A DNA stretch of 64,000 bases from Thalassotalea_H sp040779345 (lineage in GTDB: Bacteria > Pseudomonadota > Gammaproteobacteria > Enterobacterales > Alteromonadaceae), in the NCBI GenBank assembly GCA_040779345.1, contig JBFONU010000009.1, positions 103,404 through 167,403 of the forward strand, written 5' to 3'. Position numbers and translations under genes: made by a program. The number at the start of each line of letters is the position of its first letter. Within the stretch, counting starts at the first letter, position 1. Below, one piece after another: positions 26,315-35,013 of the stretch. The notes beneath the pieces are model-generated. The model saw only the letters and a program-made list of their open reading frames with translations, did not search any database and was not told the origin of the DNA.

Positions 26315-27139
26315 TTACTTTTCTTGTTCCGTATCTGCTTTATCTACACTCTCAGTGCTTTCTGATGATGTAAATTCTGCATCCTCGTCATCACCAACAA
26401 CATGCTCGAGCTTTAACTTCTTCACAGTTCTAATCGTAGTAAAAGGTCCTGAGCATGCATAAAGTAAAAAGATTGTAGTTAATAGTTCAGCAGGACTAGC
26501 TGCAACAATGACGAAGACTAAAACAATTAATAAGACGACGATAAAGTTTACTTTGCCTTTCCAGTCGACATCTTTGAAGCTGTTGTATCTAAAATTACTT
26601 ACCATAAGTAATCCACTTATAATGGTAATAACTCCCATGACAAAGCCAAAATCTTGTCCATTTATTTGATATTCAGTCCCCAACCAGACTAAGCTTGCGA
26701 TCACAGCGGCTGCGGCTGGACTTGCAAGTCCTTGAAAGTAGCGTTTATCAGCAACACCCACCTGTGTATTAAATCTAGCTAACCTTAATGCGGCTGCAGC
26801 TACAAATACAAAAGCGGCTAACCAACCAAATTTTCCCATACCAGATAACGCCCAGTTATAAGCAACCAACCCAGGAGCTATGCCAAAAGAAACCATGTCA
26901 GCCATGCTGTCATATTCTGCGCCAAATTCACTTTGTGTATTGGTCATTCTGGCAACGCGACCATCGAGACCATCGAATATCATAGCAACGAAAATAGCAA
27001 TGGCGGCATGTTCAAAATGCCCATTCATCGATGAAACAACAGCAAAAAAACCGGAAAATAATCCTGCTGTAGTGAGAAGGTTTGGTAGTAAGTAAATACC
27101 ACGGGTTGGCATTTGTGCTGAAGGCTTCTTATTTGACAT
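26315..27139 (-). CDS. pssA: CDP-diacylglycerol-serine O-phosphatidyltransferase
   Basis: A 274-residue multi-pass membrane protein with the CDP-alcohol phosphotransferase signature, DG-x2-AR-x8-G-x3-D-x3-D, read as DGLDGRVARM followed by FGAEYDSMADM. The length and the NLLTTAGLFSGFFAVV opening fit the membrane-bound (type II) phosphatidylserine synthase. It begins phosphatidylethanolamine synthesis. The ATG at 27139 (MSNKKPS) is chosen over an upstream in-frame codon because the extra 20 residues look non-coding. The acidic C-terminal tail (about 245-274) is low-complexity. Confidence 0.9.
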   Translation of the reverse strand: MSNKKPSAQMPTRGIYLLPNLLTTAGLFSGFFAVVSSMNGHFEHAAIAIFVAMIFDGLDGRVARMTNTQSEFGAEYDSMADMVSFGIAPGLVAYNWALSGMGKFGWLAAFVFVAAAALRLARFNTQVGVADKRYFQGLASPAAAAVIASLVWLGTEYQINGQDFGFVMGVITIISGLLMVSNFRYNSFKDVDWKGKVNFIVVLLIVLVFVIVAASPAELLTTIFLLYACSGPFTTIRTVKKLKLEHVVGDDEDAEFTSSESTESVDKADTEQEK

Positions 27140-27320
27140 ATGTAAAAGAGTCTTATGGAAATAATGGCGTAATCTACCACACCTATTCTTCGTTAGCACA
27201 TAGATAATGGCGTTAATCTCGCTAAATAATCGCGATTATTTGTAAACTTTGCTTTGAGTTGTTATAAGTTCTATATAGATAATTATTTTCGTGTGTGAAA
27301 ATATCAATCAGGAAATTTGT

Positions 27321-27731
27321 ATGAAAGAACAAAAATATTGGTTGGGTTTAATTGTATTTGGACTTTTAAGTTATGCAAACGCTGATAATGTCACCATCTA
27401 TCGCTGGGTAGATAGTAATAACATTGTGCATTTTAGCCAACAACAACCTAAACACGATAATTATACAGAATTATCCATGGCGAATGCCAAGCAACCACAA
27501 AAAGAAAACCGCGCAACGTCTCCTGAAAAAACACAGCCAGCACCTAAAAGCATTCCGCCAGTTTTAAATGATAAATGTGAAGCTGCAAAAACCAATGTTA
27601 AAACGCTCACCGATTTTGATAATGTTCAATACACAGATTCTCAAGGCGTTGTTCAAATGTTAAGTAAGAAAGAAAAAGCACAGCAATTAGAAATTAATAA
27701 AAAACAAGTTGAAGTATTTTGTGATAGTTGA
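27321..27731 (+). CDS. Secreted DUF4124-domain protein
   Basis: A 136-residue exported protein. The start at 27321 gives a clean signal peptide (KYWLGLIVFGLLSYANA) and has GGAAA upstream. The mature N-terminus has the DUF4124 pattern, IYRWVDSNNIVHFSQQQP, followed by a Pro/Gln/Lys-rich linker and a short helical tail with paired cysteines (CEAA and VFCDS). DUF4124 proteins are periplasmic and of unknown function. Confidence 0.8.
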   Translation: MKEQKYWLGLIVFGLLSYANADNVTIYRWVDSNNIVHFSQQQPKHDNYTELSMANAKQPQKENRATSPEKTQPAPKSIPPVLNDKCEAAKTNVKTLTDFDNVQYTDSQGVVQMLSKKEKAQQLEINKKQVEVFCDS

Positions 27732-27746
27732 TGGTGAATTTATAGC

Positions 27747-27778
27747 AAAAAAAAAGAGCCTTAAGGCTCTTTTTTTTT
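27747..27778. terminator. Bidirectional terminator between the DUF4124 gene and rpsO
   Basis: AGAGCC-TTAA-GGCTCT is flanked by A and T tracts on both sides, so it can end both the plus-strand gene and the long minus-strand operon that finishes with rpsO. Confidence 0.9.
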
Positions 27779-27792
27779 GACTGAAATTGTAA

Positions 27793-28062
27793 TTAGCGAC
27801 GTAAACCTAATTTACCAATTAAAGTAGTGTAACGATCAACGTTTTTACCTTTTAAGTAATCAAGTAACTTACGACGTTGGCTTACCATACGTAATAAACC
27901 ACGACGTGAGTGATGATCATGGATGTGCTCTTTAAAGTGACCTTGAAGGTGGTTGATTTGTGTTGTTAACAAAGCAACTTGAACTTCTGGTGAACCTGTA
28001 TCACCTTCTTTTTGAGCATATTCTGCAACGATTGCAGCTTTTTCTGTAGCATTTAAAGACAT
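27793..28062 (-). CDS. rpsO: 30S ribosomal protein S15
   Basis: The 89 residues are typical S15: MSLNATEKAAIVAEY, GDTGSPEVQVALLT, LQGHFKEHIHDHHSRRGLL and LDYLKGKN. The ATG at 28062 is used because the length then equals that of other S15 proteins and AAAGGTT precedes it. It binds 16S rRNA early in 30S assembly. In E. coli S15 represses its own mRNA through a leader pseudoknot. Here the 140-base leader after truB has a TCACCT/AGGTGA inverted repeat, but a homologous regulator cannot be claimed. Confidence 0.97.
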   Translation of the reverse strand: MSLNATEKAAIVAEYAQKEGDTGSPEVQVALLTTQINHLQGHFKEHIHDHHSRRGLLRMVSQRRKLLDYLKGKNVDRYTTLIGKLGLRR

Positions 28063-28202
28063 AACTTTAACCTTTAGTGTGATGCACATATTGTGCGTAT
28101 AAATTCTCACCTCGCCAAACACTAATTCAGCTAAGGTGACAAAAGAGCGCGTATTCTATCAGCGTAATTTATAATTGCAATATAAATCGCGACAATAGCA
28201 AC

Positions 28203-29165
28203 TTATAATTTTGATAAAACATCGTTAGTCACCACGATGCGTTTAGGCGCAACTAGGCCGTCATCATCAATATGGCCAATACCAATAAATTCACCACTTT
28301 GAATATCATCACCAATAAAGACTTGTACTAACCCTTCTAGCGGAACATTGGCTGCCTGAACAGGGTTTCCGTGGCGCAAGAAATTAGCGGACATATCATC
28401 GACAAATACTGCCGGTATACCATCACACGCAGTTGTCATAGGTAACAACAATGGGTCTAGTAGTATAGATGGAGAGATTTCTTGTGCTTCAGCTTGTTCA
28501 ACAAGCCCTTCAAGCTGCTCCATTGTTACCATTTTATCTTTTGGATAATTGCCTACTCCACTTCGGTGCAGGTGAGCAACATGAGCACCACAACCAAGAA
28601 GTTCACCTAAGTCATCAACAATAGTGCGGATATATGTGCCTTTAGATACATGAATGTCTAGATCAACTTCATCATCTTGGAATCGTAATAAATTGAGTTC
28701 AAATACTGTTATATCACGAGACTCTCTTGGCACTTCAATGCCTTCTCTTGCATATTTATATAAAGGTTGTCCTTGATACTTTAATGCAGAATACATTGAA
28801 GGGATCTGTTTTGTCGTTCCTCGAAATGATTCAAGGGCATCAGCGAGTTGTTCCGCGGTTACATTAACCGGCTTACGAGACACTTCTTCACCATCAGCAT
28901 CACTCGTTGTCGTTCGCACACCAAGCTTTGCTGTGACTTGATATCTTTTATCCGTATCTAACAAAAACTGAGAAAACTTAGTTGCTTCACCTAAACAAAT
29001 TGGCAGCATTCCAGTAGCTAAAGGATCCAATGCACCGGTATGCCCTGCTTTTTGAGCAAAATAAAGTCGCTTTACTTTCTGTAAGGCACTATTTGATGAG
29101 ATGTCATAAGGCTTATCTAACAATAAGACGCCATTAACTGCGCGCCCTTTTCTACGTTTCGCCAT
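28203..29165 (-). CDS. truB: tRNA pseudouridine-55 synthase TruB
   Basis: A 320-residue pseudouridine synthase. The catalytic Asp is in GHTGALDPLATGMLP, followed by KFSQFLLDTDKRY and the KGTYIRTIVDDLGE motif. A small PUA-like C-terminal domain ends the protein. It modifies U55 in the T-loop of tRNAs. It starts four bases after rbfA, and rpsO follows, as in E. coli. Confidence 0.96.
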   Translation of the reverse strand: MAKRRKGRAVNGVLLLDKPYDISSNSALQKVKRLYFAQKAGHTGALDPLATGMLPICLGEATKFSQFLLDTDKRYQVTAKLGVRTTTSDADGEEVSRKPVNVTAEQLADALESFRGTTKQIPSMYSALKYQGQPLYKYAREGIEVPRESRDITVFELNLLRFQDDEVDLDIHVSKGTYIRTIVDDLGELLGCGAHVAHLHRSGVGNYPKDKMVTMEQLEGLVEQAEAQEISPSILLDPLLLPMTTACDGIPAVFVDDMSANFLRHGNPVQAANVPLEGLVQVFIGDDIQSGEFIGIGHIDDDGLVAPKRIVVTNDVLSKL

Positions 29166-29169
29166 TTAC

Positions 29170-29571
29170 TTACTCTACCTCTGGCTCAACATCGTTATCA
29201 GACTGATGTTTTTTCTCATCTTCAGCAACGGCTTTATCAACTAAGTTACCCATACGGACACCTTCAACCATCGATGAATCATAAATAAAACGTAATTCAG
29301 GCATGATACGAGCTTTAATACGCTTTGCTAATAACGTGCGAATATAACTTGAGGCGTCATTTAATATTTCAATTGAGTGATCAACATTCTGACCTTCTAA
29401 GGTAAAAAATGTGACAAAGATTTTTGCATAGGCTAAGTCACGTGTTATTTCAACGGCATTAACGGTAACCATACCTAAACGAGGATCTTTCACTTCTCGT
29501 TGAATGATCATCGCAATTTCTTTTTGGATTTCTTGGCCGACTCTATCGGTACGGGCAAATTCTCTTGCCAT
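29170..29571 (-). CDS. rbfA: Ribosome-binding factor A
   Basis: The 133-residue protein shows the RbfA KH-like fold: RVGQEIQKEIAMIIQ, DPRLGMVTVNAVEITRDL and MPELRFIYDSSMVEG, followed by an acidic tail. It assists late 16S rRNA processing and cold adaptation. It lies between infB and truB; an intrinsic terminator sits in the 195-base gap upstream. Confidence 0.95.
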   Translation of the reverse strand: MAREFARTDRVGQEIQKEIAMIIQREVKDPRLGMVTVNAVEITRDLAYAKIFVTFFTLEGQNVDHSIEILNDASSYIRTLLAKRIKARIMPELRFIYDSSMVEGVRMGNLVDKAVAEDEKKHQSDNDVEPEVE

Positions 29572-29615
29572 AAGGAAACTCCTAATAAATTATATTTTTA
29601 TTAATAATTTATAAT

Positions 29616-29643
29616 GCAAAAAATGGAGGCTAAGCCCCCATTT
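29616..29643 (-). terminator. Intrinsic terminator between infB and rbfA
   Basis: On the minus strand AAATGG-GGGC and GCC-TCCATTT form a near-perfect ten-pair stem with a three-base TTA loop, followed by a run of T residues. It lies about 125 bases after infB, inside what is usually one operon, so it should reduce or gate readthrough into rbfA-truB-rpsO. Confidence 0.75.
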
Positions 29644-29766
29644 TATAATTTTTTGTGATTTCTGTTACTCTAGATTGAAGCTAATGACAATGAGAGCAAG
29701 GCGCAAGCACGAACGTCAATAAGTACTTCCAACATGGCTATTATTGAAATTAGCAAAAATATAAAA

Positions 29767-32448
29767 TTACAGACTACGTTGTACTTCAACTGTTTCAAAA
29801 ACTTCAATTTGGTCGCCTACACGAACATCATTGTAGTTTTTAACACCAATACCACATTCAGTATCTTTACGCACTTCTTGAACATCATCTTTAAAGCGAC
29901 GTAATGATTCAAGCTCACCTTCGTAAATGACTACGTTTTCACGTAATACACGAATTGGTGCAGAACGTTTGATGATACCTTCAGTAACCATACAACCCGC
30001 GATAGCACCAATTTTTGGTGACTTAAATACGTCACGAACTTGCGCAAGACCAATGATTTCTTGTTTAAACTCTGGAGCAAGCATACCGCTCATCGCTTGT
30101 TTAACTTCATCAATCAATGCGTAGATAACACTGTAGTAGCGTAAATCAATTTTTTCAGATTCAATGATTTTACGAGCAGCGGCATCAGCACGAACATTAA
30201 AACCAACAACAATAGCATTTGATGCTGCGGCTAATGTCGCGTCAGTTTCAGTAATTCCACCAACACCTGAGCCAATAATTTTCACTTTAACTTCATCAGT
30301 TGAAAGTTTTACTAGTGAATCAGAAATAGCTTCTAAAGAACCTTGAACATCGGATTTAAGTACCACGTTAACTTCAGAAATATCACCTTCTGCCATGTTG
30401 GCAAACATGTTTTCAAGCTTAGATTTCTGTTGACGAGCTAGTTTAACATCACGGAATTTACCTTGACGATATAAAGCAACTTCACGTGCTTTCTTCTCAT
30501 CTTTAACAACAGTCGCTTCATCACCTGATTGTGGGACACCACTTAAACCAAGGATCTCTACTGGAATTGAAGGACCTGCAGATTGAATTGTTTTACCATT
30601 TTCATCACGCATCGCACGAACACGGCCATATTCTAAGCCACATAATACGATATCACCTTGATTCAGAGTACCTTCTTGAACAAGCACGGTAGCAACAGGG
30701 CCACGACCTTTATCCAATTTAGATTCAACAACTACACCATTTGCCATTTTATCAACAACAGCAGTTAGTTCTAATACTTCCGATTGAAGAAGAATTGAAT
30801 CAAGTAACTCGTCAATACCTAAACCAGTTTTAGCTGAAACGTGACAGAATTGAACATCCCCACCCCAATCTTCTGGAATAACATCATGCTGAGACAATTC
30901 AGTTTTAACACGATCTGGATCTGCTGTTTCTTTATCCATTTTGTTAACGGCAATAATAATTGGCGCTTCAGAGGCTTTAGCATGCTGAATAGCTTCAATT
31001 GTTTGCGGCATAACACCATCATCAGCAGCAACTACGATGATTACGATATCCGTAGCTTTAGCACCACGTGAACGCATAGCTGTAAACGCAGCATGGCCTG
31101 GAGTATCTAAGAATGTGATCATACCGTGACCAGTTTCTACATGATAAGCACCAATATGTTGTGTAATACCACCGGCTTCACCATCAGCAACTTTTGCTTC
31201 ACGAATATGGTCAAGTAAAGAGGTTTTACCATGATCAACGTGACCCATGATAGTTACGACAGGCGCACGAGTGATTGCATCACCGGCATCACCACGATCA
31301 GAAAGTACCGCTTCTTCAAGTGCGTTTTCTTTGACTAACACGACTTCACGACCCATTTCTTCAGCAACAAGCGCCGCTGTTTCTTGGTCAATCACTTGGT
31401 TAATGGTTGCCATGGCGCCCATTTTGAACATGGCTTTAACAACTTCTGCGCCTTTAACTGACATTTTATTTGCCAACTCAGCTACTGAAATTGTTTCACC
31501 AATGCGTACTTCATTCATTTTAGCTTCAACAGGCTTAGTAAAACCATGCTTTAAGCTTTGAGGTGCTGATAATGTTTGCTTACCACGTGCAGCTCGTCCA
31601 CTTTTAGCGTTTCGATCAGCTTGGTTATTCTTTTTCTTACGACGACGGCGTCCACCTTCATCAGCTGAATCACTTTTATCTTCGGCTTCTTGAGCGTATT
31701 TAGAAGACGTTAAATGAACAACTTCTTTCTCTTTTGCTTTACGTTCAGCTTCTTGTGCTTTCCAGCGCGCTTCATTTTCTTCAGCAAGCTTACGAGCCGC
31801 TTCTGCAGACTCTTTTGCTTCTGCTTCAATTTTAGCTGCTAACTCTTTTTCAGCGGCAAGGCGTAATTTTTTAGCCTCTTCACTTTCTTCAACTTTTACT
31901 GGTACTTGTTGAGCTTCTTCAATATTTTTAGCTTTTGCTTGAGCGGCTTGCTTAGCTTTTGCTTCAGCTTCTAACTTAGCTTTTGCTTTACGCTCGGCTT
32001 CGGCTTCAGCTCTTGCTGCGGCAGCGGCTTTAGCATTTTCAGCTTCTTTTGCTTCAGCTTCGGCTTTCGCTTTTGCTTCTTCAGCCGCTTTTATTGCTGC
32101 TTCTTCAGCGGCTTTTGCTTCTTCTTCTGCGATTTGCTGCTCTTCTAATTCACTACGTTTAACGTAAGTACGTTTCTTACGTACTTCAACCTGCACTGAT
32201 TTAGCTTTACTGCCACTACCCACTGTAAGTGTTGATTTCTTTTTACGGCTCAAGGTCATTTTGCTTGGCTTAGCGGCTGTGTCATCGCCATGTTGCTTTT
32301 TAAGGTGCCCTAAAAGCGACTCTTTTTCTTCTTGTGAAATTGAGTCTGATGCTTGTTTTTTTACACCGATATCTGCCAATTGGTTAACCAATCTCTCAAC
32401 CGGCGCGCCTATTTCATTGGCAAGTTCTTCTACTGTTACAGATGCCAT
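29767..32448 (-). CDS. infB: Translation initiation factor IF-2
   Basis: An 893-residue IF-2. The N-terminal IF2-N domain (VEELANEIGAPVERLVNQL) is followed by a long Lys/Ala/Glu-rich charged helix (about 95-260). A second IF2-N domain precedes the GTPase domain, with GHVDHGKT near 399, DTPGHAAF and NKMD. Domains II-IV then complete the protein, including the fMet-tRNA-binding C-terminus. It brings initiator tRNA to the 30S subunit. It starts 22 bases after nusA. Confidence 0.97.
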   Translation of the reverse strand: MASVTVEELANEIGAPVERLVNQLADIGVKKQASDSISQEEKESLLGHLKKQHGDDTAAKPSKMTLSRKKKSTLTVGSGSKAKSVQVEVRKKRTYVKRSELEEQQIAEEEAKAAEEAAIKAAEEAKAKAEAEAKEAENAKAAAAARAEAEAERKAKAKLEAEAKAKQAAQAKAKNIEEAQQVPVKVEESEEAKKLRLAAEKELAAKIEAEAKESAEAARKLAEENEARWKAQEAERKAKEKEVVHLTSSKYAQEAEDKSDSADEGGRRRRKKKNNQADRNAKSGRAARGKQTLSAPQSLKHGFTKPVEAKMNEVRIGETISVAELANKMSVKGAEVVKAMFKMGAMATINQVIDQETAALVAEEMGREVVLVKENALEEAVLSDRGDAGDAITRAPVVTIMGHVDHGKTSLLDHIREAKVADGEAGGITQHIGAYHVETGHGMITFLDTPGHAAFTAMRSRGAKATDIVIIVVAADDGVMPQTIEAIQHAKASEAPIIIAVNKMDKETADPDRVKTELSQHDVIPEDWGGDVQFCHVSAKTGLGIDELLDSILLQSEVLELTAVVDKMANGVVVESKLDKGRGPVATVLVQEGTLNQGDIVLCGLEYGRVRAMRDENGKTIQSAGPSIPVEILGLSGVPQSGDEATVVKDEKKAREVALYRQGKFRDVKLARQQKSKLENMFANMAEGDISEVNVVLKSDVQGSLEAISDSLVKLSTDEVKVKIIGSGVGGITETDATLAAASNAIVVGFNVRADAAARKIIESEKIDLRYYSVIYALIDEVKQAMSGMLAPEFKQEIIGLAQVRDVFKSPKIGAIAGCMVTEGIIKRSAPIRVLRENVVIYEGELESLRRFKDDVQEVRKDTECGIGVKNYNDVRVGDQIEVFETVEVQRSL

Positions 32449-32470
32449 CTAATTCATTCTCCCGGTGCTA

Positions 32471-33964
32471 TTATTCTTCGTTAAACCAACAAATATTACG
32501 TGCAGCCATAATAAGCTCACCCGCTTTGGTTTCATCTAATTCTTCAATATCTGAAATTTCATCAACACCTTGTTCAGCAAGATCTTCAAGGGTGATAACA
32601 CCTCTGCTAGCTAAAACAAATGCAAGATGGCGTTCTAAGCCTTCTAAGTTTAATAAGTCTTCTGCAGGCTCTGCATTTTCTAAAGACTCTTCATTGGCTA
32701 GTGCTTTCGTTGTAATTGCAGCTTTTGCTCGTTCACGAAGCTCTTCTACAATATCTTCGTCCATACCGTCGATTTCTAATAACTCAGCAGCAGGTACATA
32801 AGCTATTTCTTCTAATGAAGTGAAACCTTCTTCAGCCAACAATAATGCGAAATCTTCGTCAATATCCAACTTATCAGTGAATAAGGTTAAAACCTTATCA
32901 TTTTCCGCTTGATGTTTTTCATTCATGTCATCAACAGTCATGACGTTTAGTTCCCAACCAGTTAACTGGCTAGCTAAACGGACATTTTGACCACTGCGAC
33001 CAATCGCCATGGCAAGATTGCCTTCTTCAACAGCGATATCCATAGTGCCTTTGTCTTCATCAACAATAATTGATGCAACTTCAGCAGGTGCCATAGCATT
33101 GATAACGTATTGAGCAGGGTTATCATCATATAACACGATGTCAACACGCTCGCCACCTAACTCACCTGATACAGCTTGTACACGTGAGCCACGCATACCA
33201 ACACAAGCACCCACAGGGTCAATACGTTTATCATTTGATTTAACCGCGATTTTTGCTCTTGAACCAGGGTCACGCGCTGCGCCCTTAATTTCTAGCATTT
33301 CTTCGCCAATTTCAGGAACTTCTACACGGAAAAGTTCAATAAGCATTTCTGGTTTTGTACGAGAAACAAATAATTGCGCGCCACGTGCTTCAGGTTTGAT
33401 AACGTAAAGTAACCCACGAACACGATCCCCTGGACGAAACACTTCACGAGGGAGTAAATCATCGCGATAAATGATCGCTTCGGCGTTATTACCTAAGTCT
33501 AGAATAACACTTTCTCTACTCGCTTTTTTCACAACGCCAGTGATTAATTCGCCTACTTGATCCTGATAAGCATCAATGATTAAGGCACGTTCTGCTTCAC
33601 GAATTTTTTGTACAATAACTTGCTTAGCCGTTTGGGTTGTTACGCGGTCAAATTTTACAGATTCGATCTGCTCTTCAACAAAACCACCGACTTCTAATTC
33701 TGGTTGATCATATTGCGCCGCTGACAAGCTCATTTCTGCAAATGGGTTCTCTGTTTCAGCATCATCAGCAACCACTAACCAACGTCTAAATGTATCAAAT
33801 TCACCTGTTTTACGATCGATGCAAACACGTACAACAATATCGCCTTCATATTTTTTCTTGGTGGCAGTTTCTAATGCAGTTTCCATCGCTTCAAAAATAC
33901 TTTCACGAGGTAATGCTTTTTCGTTAGATACAGCATCTACTACCAGTAATATTTCCTTACTCAT
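32471..33964 (-). CDS. nusA: Transcription termination/antitermination factor NusA
   Basis: A 497-residue NusA. In order: an N-terminal RNA-polymerase-binding domain (ILLVVDAVSNEKALPRE), an S1 domain (GELITGVVKKASRESVILDL), two KH domains (DPVGACVGMRGSRVQAV and AIGRSGQNVRLASQLTGWEL), and two acidic C-terminal repeats (EEGFTSLEEIAYV and SRGVITLEDLAEQ) as in E. coli. It modulates pausing and termination. It lies between rimP and infB. Confidence 0.97.
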   Translation of the reverse strand: MSKEILLVVDAVSNEKALPRESIFEAMETALETATKKKYEGDIVVRVCIDRKTGEFDTFRRWLVVADDAETENPFAEMSLSAAQYDQPELEVGGFVEEQIESVKFDRVTTQTAKQVIVQKIREAERALIIDAYQDQVGELITGVVKKASRESVILDLGNNAEAIIYRDDLLPREVFRPGDRVRGLLYVIKPEARGAQLFVSRTKPEMLIELFRVEVPEIGEEMLEIKGAARDPGSRAKIAVKSNDKRIDPVGACVGMRGSRVQAVSGELGGERVDIVLYDDNPAQYVINAMAPAEVASIIVDEDKGTMDIAVEEGNLAMAIGRSGQNVRLASQLTGWELNVMTVDDMNEKHQAENDKVLTLFTDKLDIDEDFALLLAEEGFTSLEEIAYVPAAELLEIDGMDEDIVEELRERAKAAITTKALANEESLENAEPAEDLLNLEGLERHLAFVLASRGVITLEDLAEQGVDEISDIEELDETKAGELIMAARNICWFNEE

Positions 33965-34001
33965 GCTACTTAGCCTTTAATAATCGTTATAATTTAATAA
34001 A

Positions 34002-34463
34002 CTATTTTTCAAAATTATGAACAAGATTACCCTTGTCGACATTGCTGAAAACAAGTTCAAACTCTTCATTATCTACCGTTACTACCAGAATGTCGTTTTC
34101 AATAGCATTGAGTTTGCCTTTGAACTTACGACGACCATTTAACGGTAGAGATAATCTGACATTAACCGTTTCACCAATCACTGCTTGATAATGTTCAAGC
34201 GTAAAAAGAGGTCGGTCTAAACCGGGTGATGAAACTTCTAAATTGTATTCGGTACTAATTGGATCTTCTACATCAAGTAACGCACCAACTTGACGACTAA
34301 CGTCAGCACAATTATCAACATCAATGCCATTTTCATGATCGATAAAAAGGCGTAGTATCGAGTGTTTACCCGCACTAACAAACTCAATACCTAATAACTC
34401 TACTCCAACCTCTTCTACGGCTGGACGTAACATATCTGTTAACTTATGTTCAAATTTAGCCAA
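34002..34463 (-). CDS. rimP: Ribosome maturation factor RimP
   Basis: The 153-residue protein has the RimP pattern: LGIEFVSAGKHSILRLFIDHENGI-like segments, CADVSRQVGALLDVEDP, and YNLEVSSPGLDRPLF at the domain junction. It supports 30S maturation. It is the first coding gene of rimP-nusA-infB-rbfA-truB-rpsO; an untranslated leader with two terminators lies upstream. An AGGAGAAG ribosome site is present. Confidence 0.95.
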   Translation of the reverse strand: MAKFEHKLTDMLRPAVEEVGVELLGIEFVSAGKHSILRLFIDHENGIDVDNCADVSRQVGALLDVEDPISTEYNLEVSSPGLDRPLFTLEHYQAVIGETVNVRLSLPLNGRRKFKGKLNAIENDILVVTVDNEEFELVFSNVDKGNLVHNFEK

Positions 34464-34495
34464 TCAACTTCTCCTATTACTGTGTGCTTAGATAC

Positions 34496-34515
34496 AAAAA
34501 AAGGGCCTATAGCCC
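34496..34515 (-). terminator. Second leader terminator before rimP
   Basis: On the minus strand GGGCT-ATA-GGCCC forms a short stem (one G-U pair) followed by a long T run. It lies about 33 bases before the rimP ATG, so it would act as an attenuator for the operon. Confidence 0.6.
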
Positions 34516-34553
34516 AGCGATACAACGTGCTGTAATGTACCGTTTAAGGATAC

Positions 34554-34575
34554 AAAAAAGCCCCAATATCGGGGC
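34554..34575 (-). terminator. First leader terminator before rimP
   Basis: On the minus strand GCCCC-GATATT-GGGGC is followed directly by six T residues. It is a strong intrinsic terminator with no coding gene immediately upstream, so it must end or attenuate the leader transcript. Confidence 0.85.
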
Positions 34576-34710
34576 CTATTTTCACTGAACCCGCAATGTT
34601 TATTATTCCAACCAAAAGAAAACATTGTTGGAATAACGACCAAGATAGTAATAAGAAATAGCAGAATAACTCTGTTATAACTTCCAGTGAAATACTACCA
34701 CGGTAAAGAT
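34554..34710 (-). ncRNA. Structured leader or small RNA upstream of rimP
   Basis: Between a strong promoter and the first terminator lie about 135 bases with no plausible reading frame but several inverted repeats: an outer TTTCACTG/CAGTGAAA pair, a ten-base TTATTCCAAC/GTTGGAATAA pair with a 14-base loop, and a small ATAAC-TCT-GTTAT hairpin. No tRNA fold is visible, although E. coli has tRNA metY in this place. It may be an attenuating leader (rimP leaders are known in other gammaproteobacteria) or a free small RNA. Confidence 0.55.
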
Positions 34711-34745
34711 GCGCGAATTATATAGTGCTCAAACAATAATCGCAA
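34711..34745 (-). promoter_or_regulatory. Stringent-type sigma-70 promoter of the rimP-nusA-infB operon
   Basis: On the minus strand TTGCGA (34740-34745) and TATAAT (34717-34722) are separated by 17 bases, and the -10 is followed by a GC-rich discriminator, TCGCGC. This is the form of promoters for stable RNA and ribosome-related genes that ppGpp represses. Confidence 0.7.
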
Positions 34746-35013
34746 GTGTCTTTAAAAGGTTTACGCTGTTTATTTTAGGAAAGTAACGGGGAGACTAGTA
34801 CTGAACATTTGCTTATTACTTACTAGCGGGAAAAATGACGTTACACCACAGTTAGTAATCATCAATTTTTCATGATATAACATTAACTAAGCGTTTTTAT
34901 TTAGCATAATCATTATGATAATCAGTAAAGTAAAAGGTTAGCTATACTATAGTTAAGATGACAATGCATTCACTCAACTCCTGTATTAGTTTATTTTCAG
35001 TTTAAGGCTTTAT
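34746..35013. other. Intergenic region before the CsrD-like gene
   Basis: AT-rich DNA between the divergent rimP leader promoter and the CsrD-like gene. I see no reading frame with a ribosome site and no strong hairpin. It presumably holds the promoter for the plus-strand gene, but no box is clear enough to name. Confidence 0.5.

Noticed and set aside
29680..29766. GC-richer stretch between infB and rbfA as an interspersed repeat
   Set aside because: It looks unlike the AT-rich surroundings, but no second copy was found in the window, so no repeat can be claimed.
34576..34710. A tRNA gene upstream of rimP, as in E. coli
   Set aside because: No cloverleaf, T-loop or acceptor-stem pattern could be found on either strand; only other inverted repeats are present.
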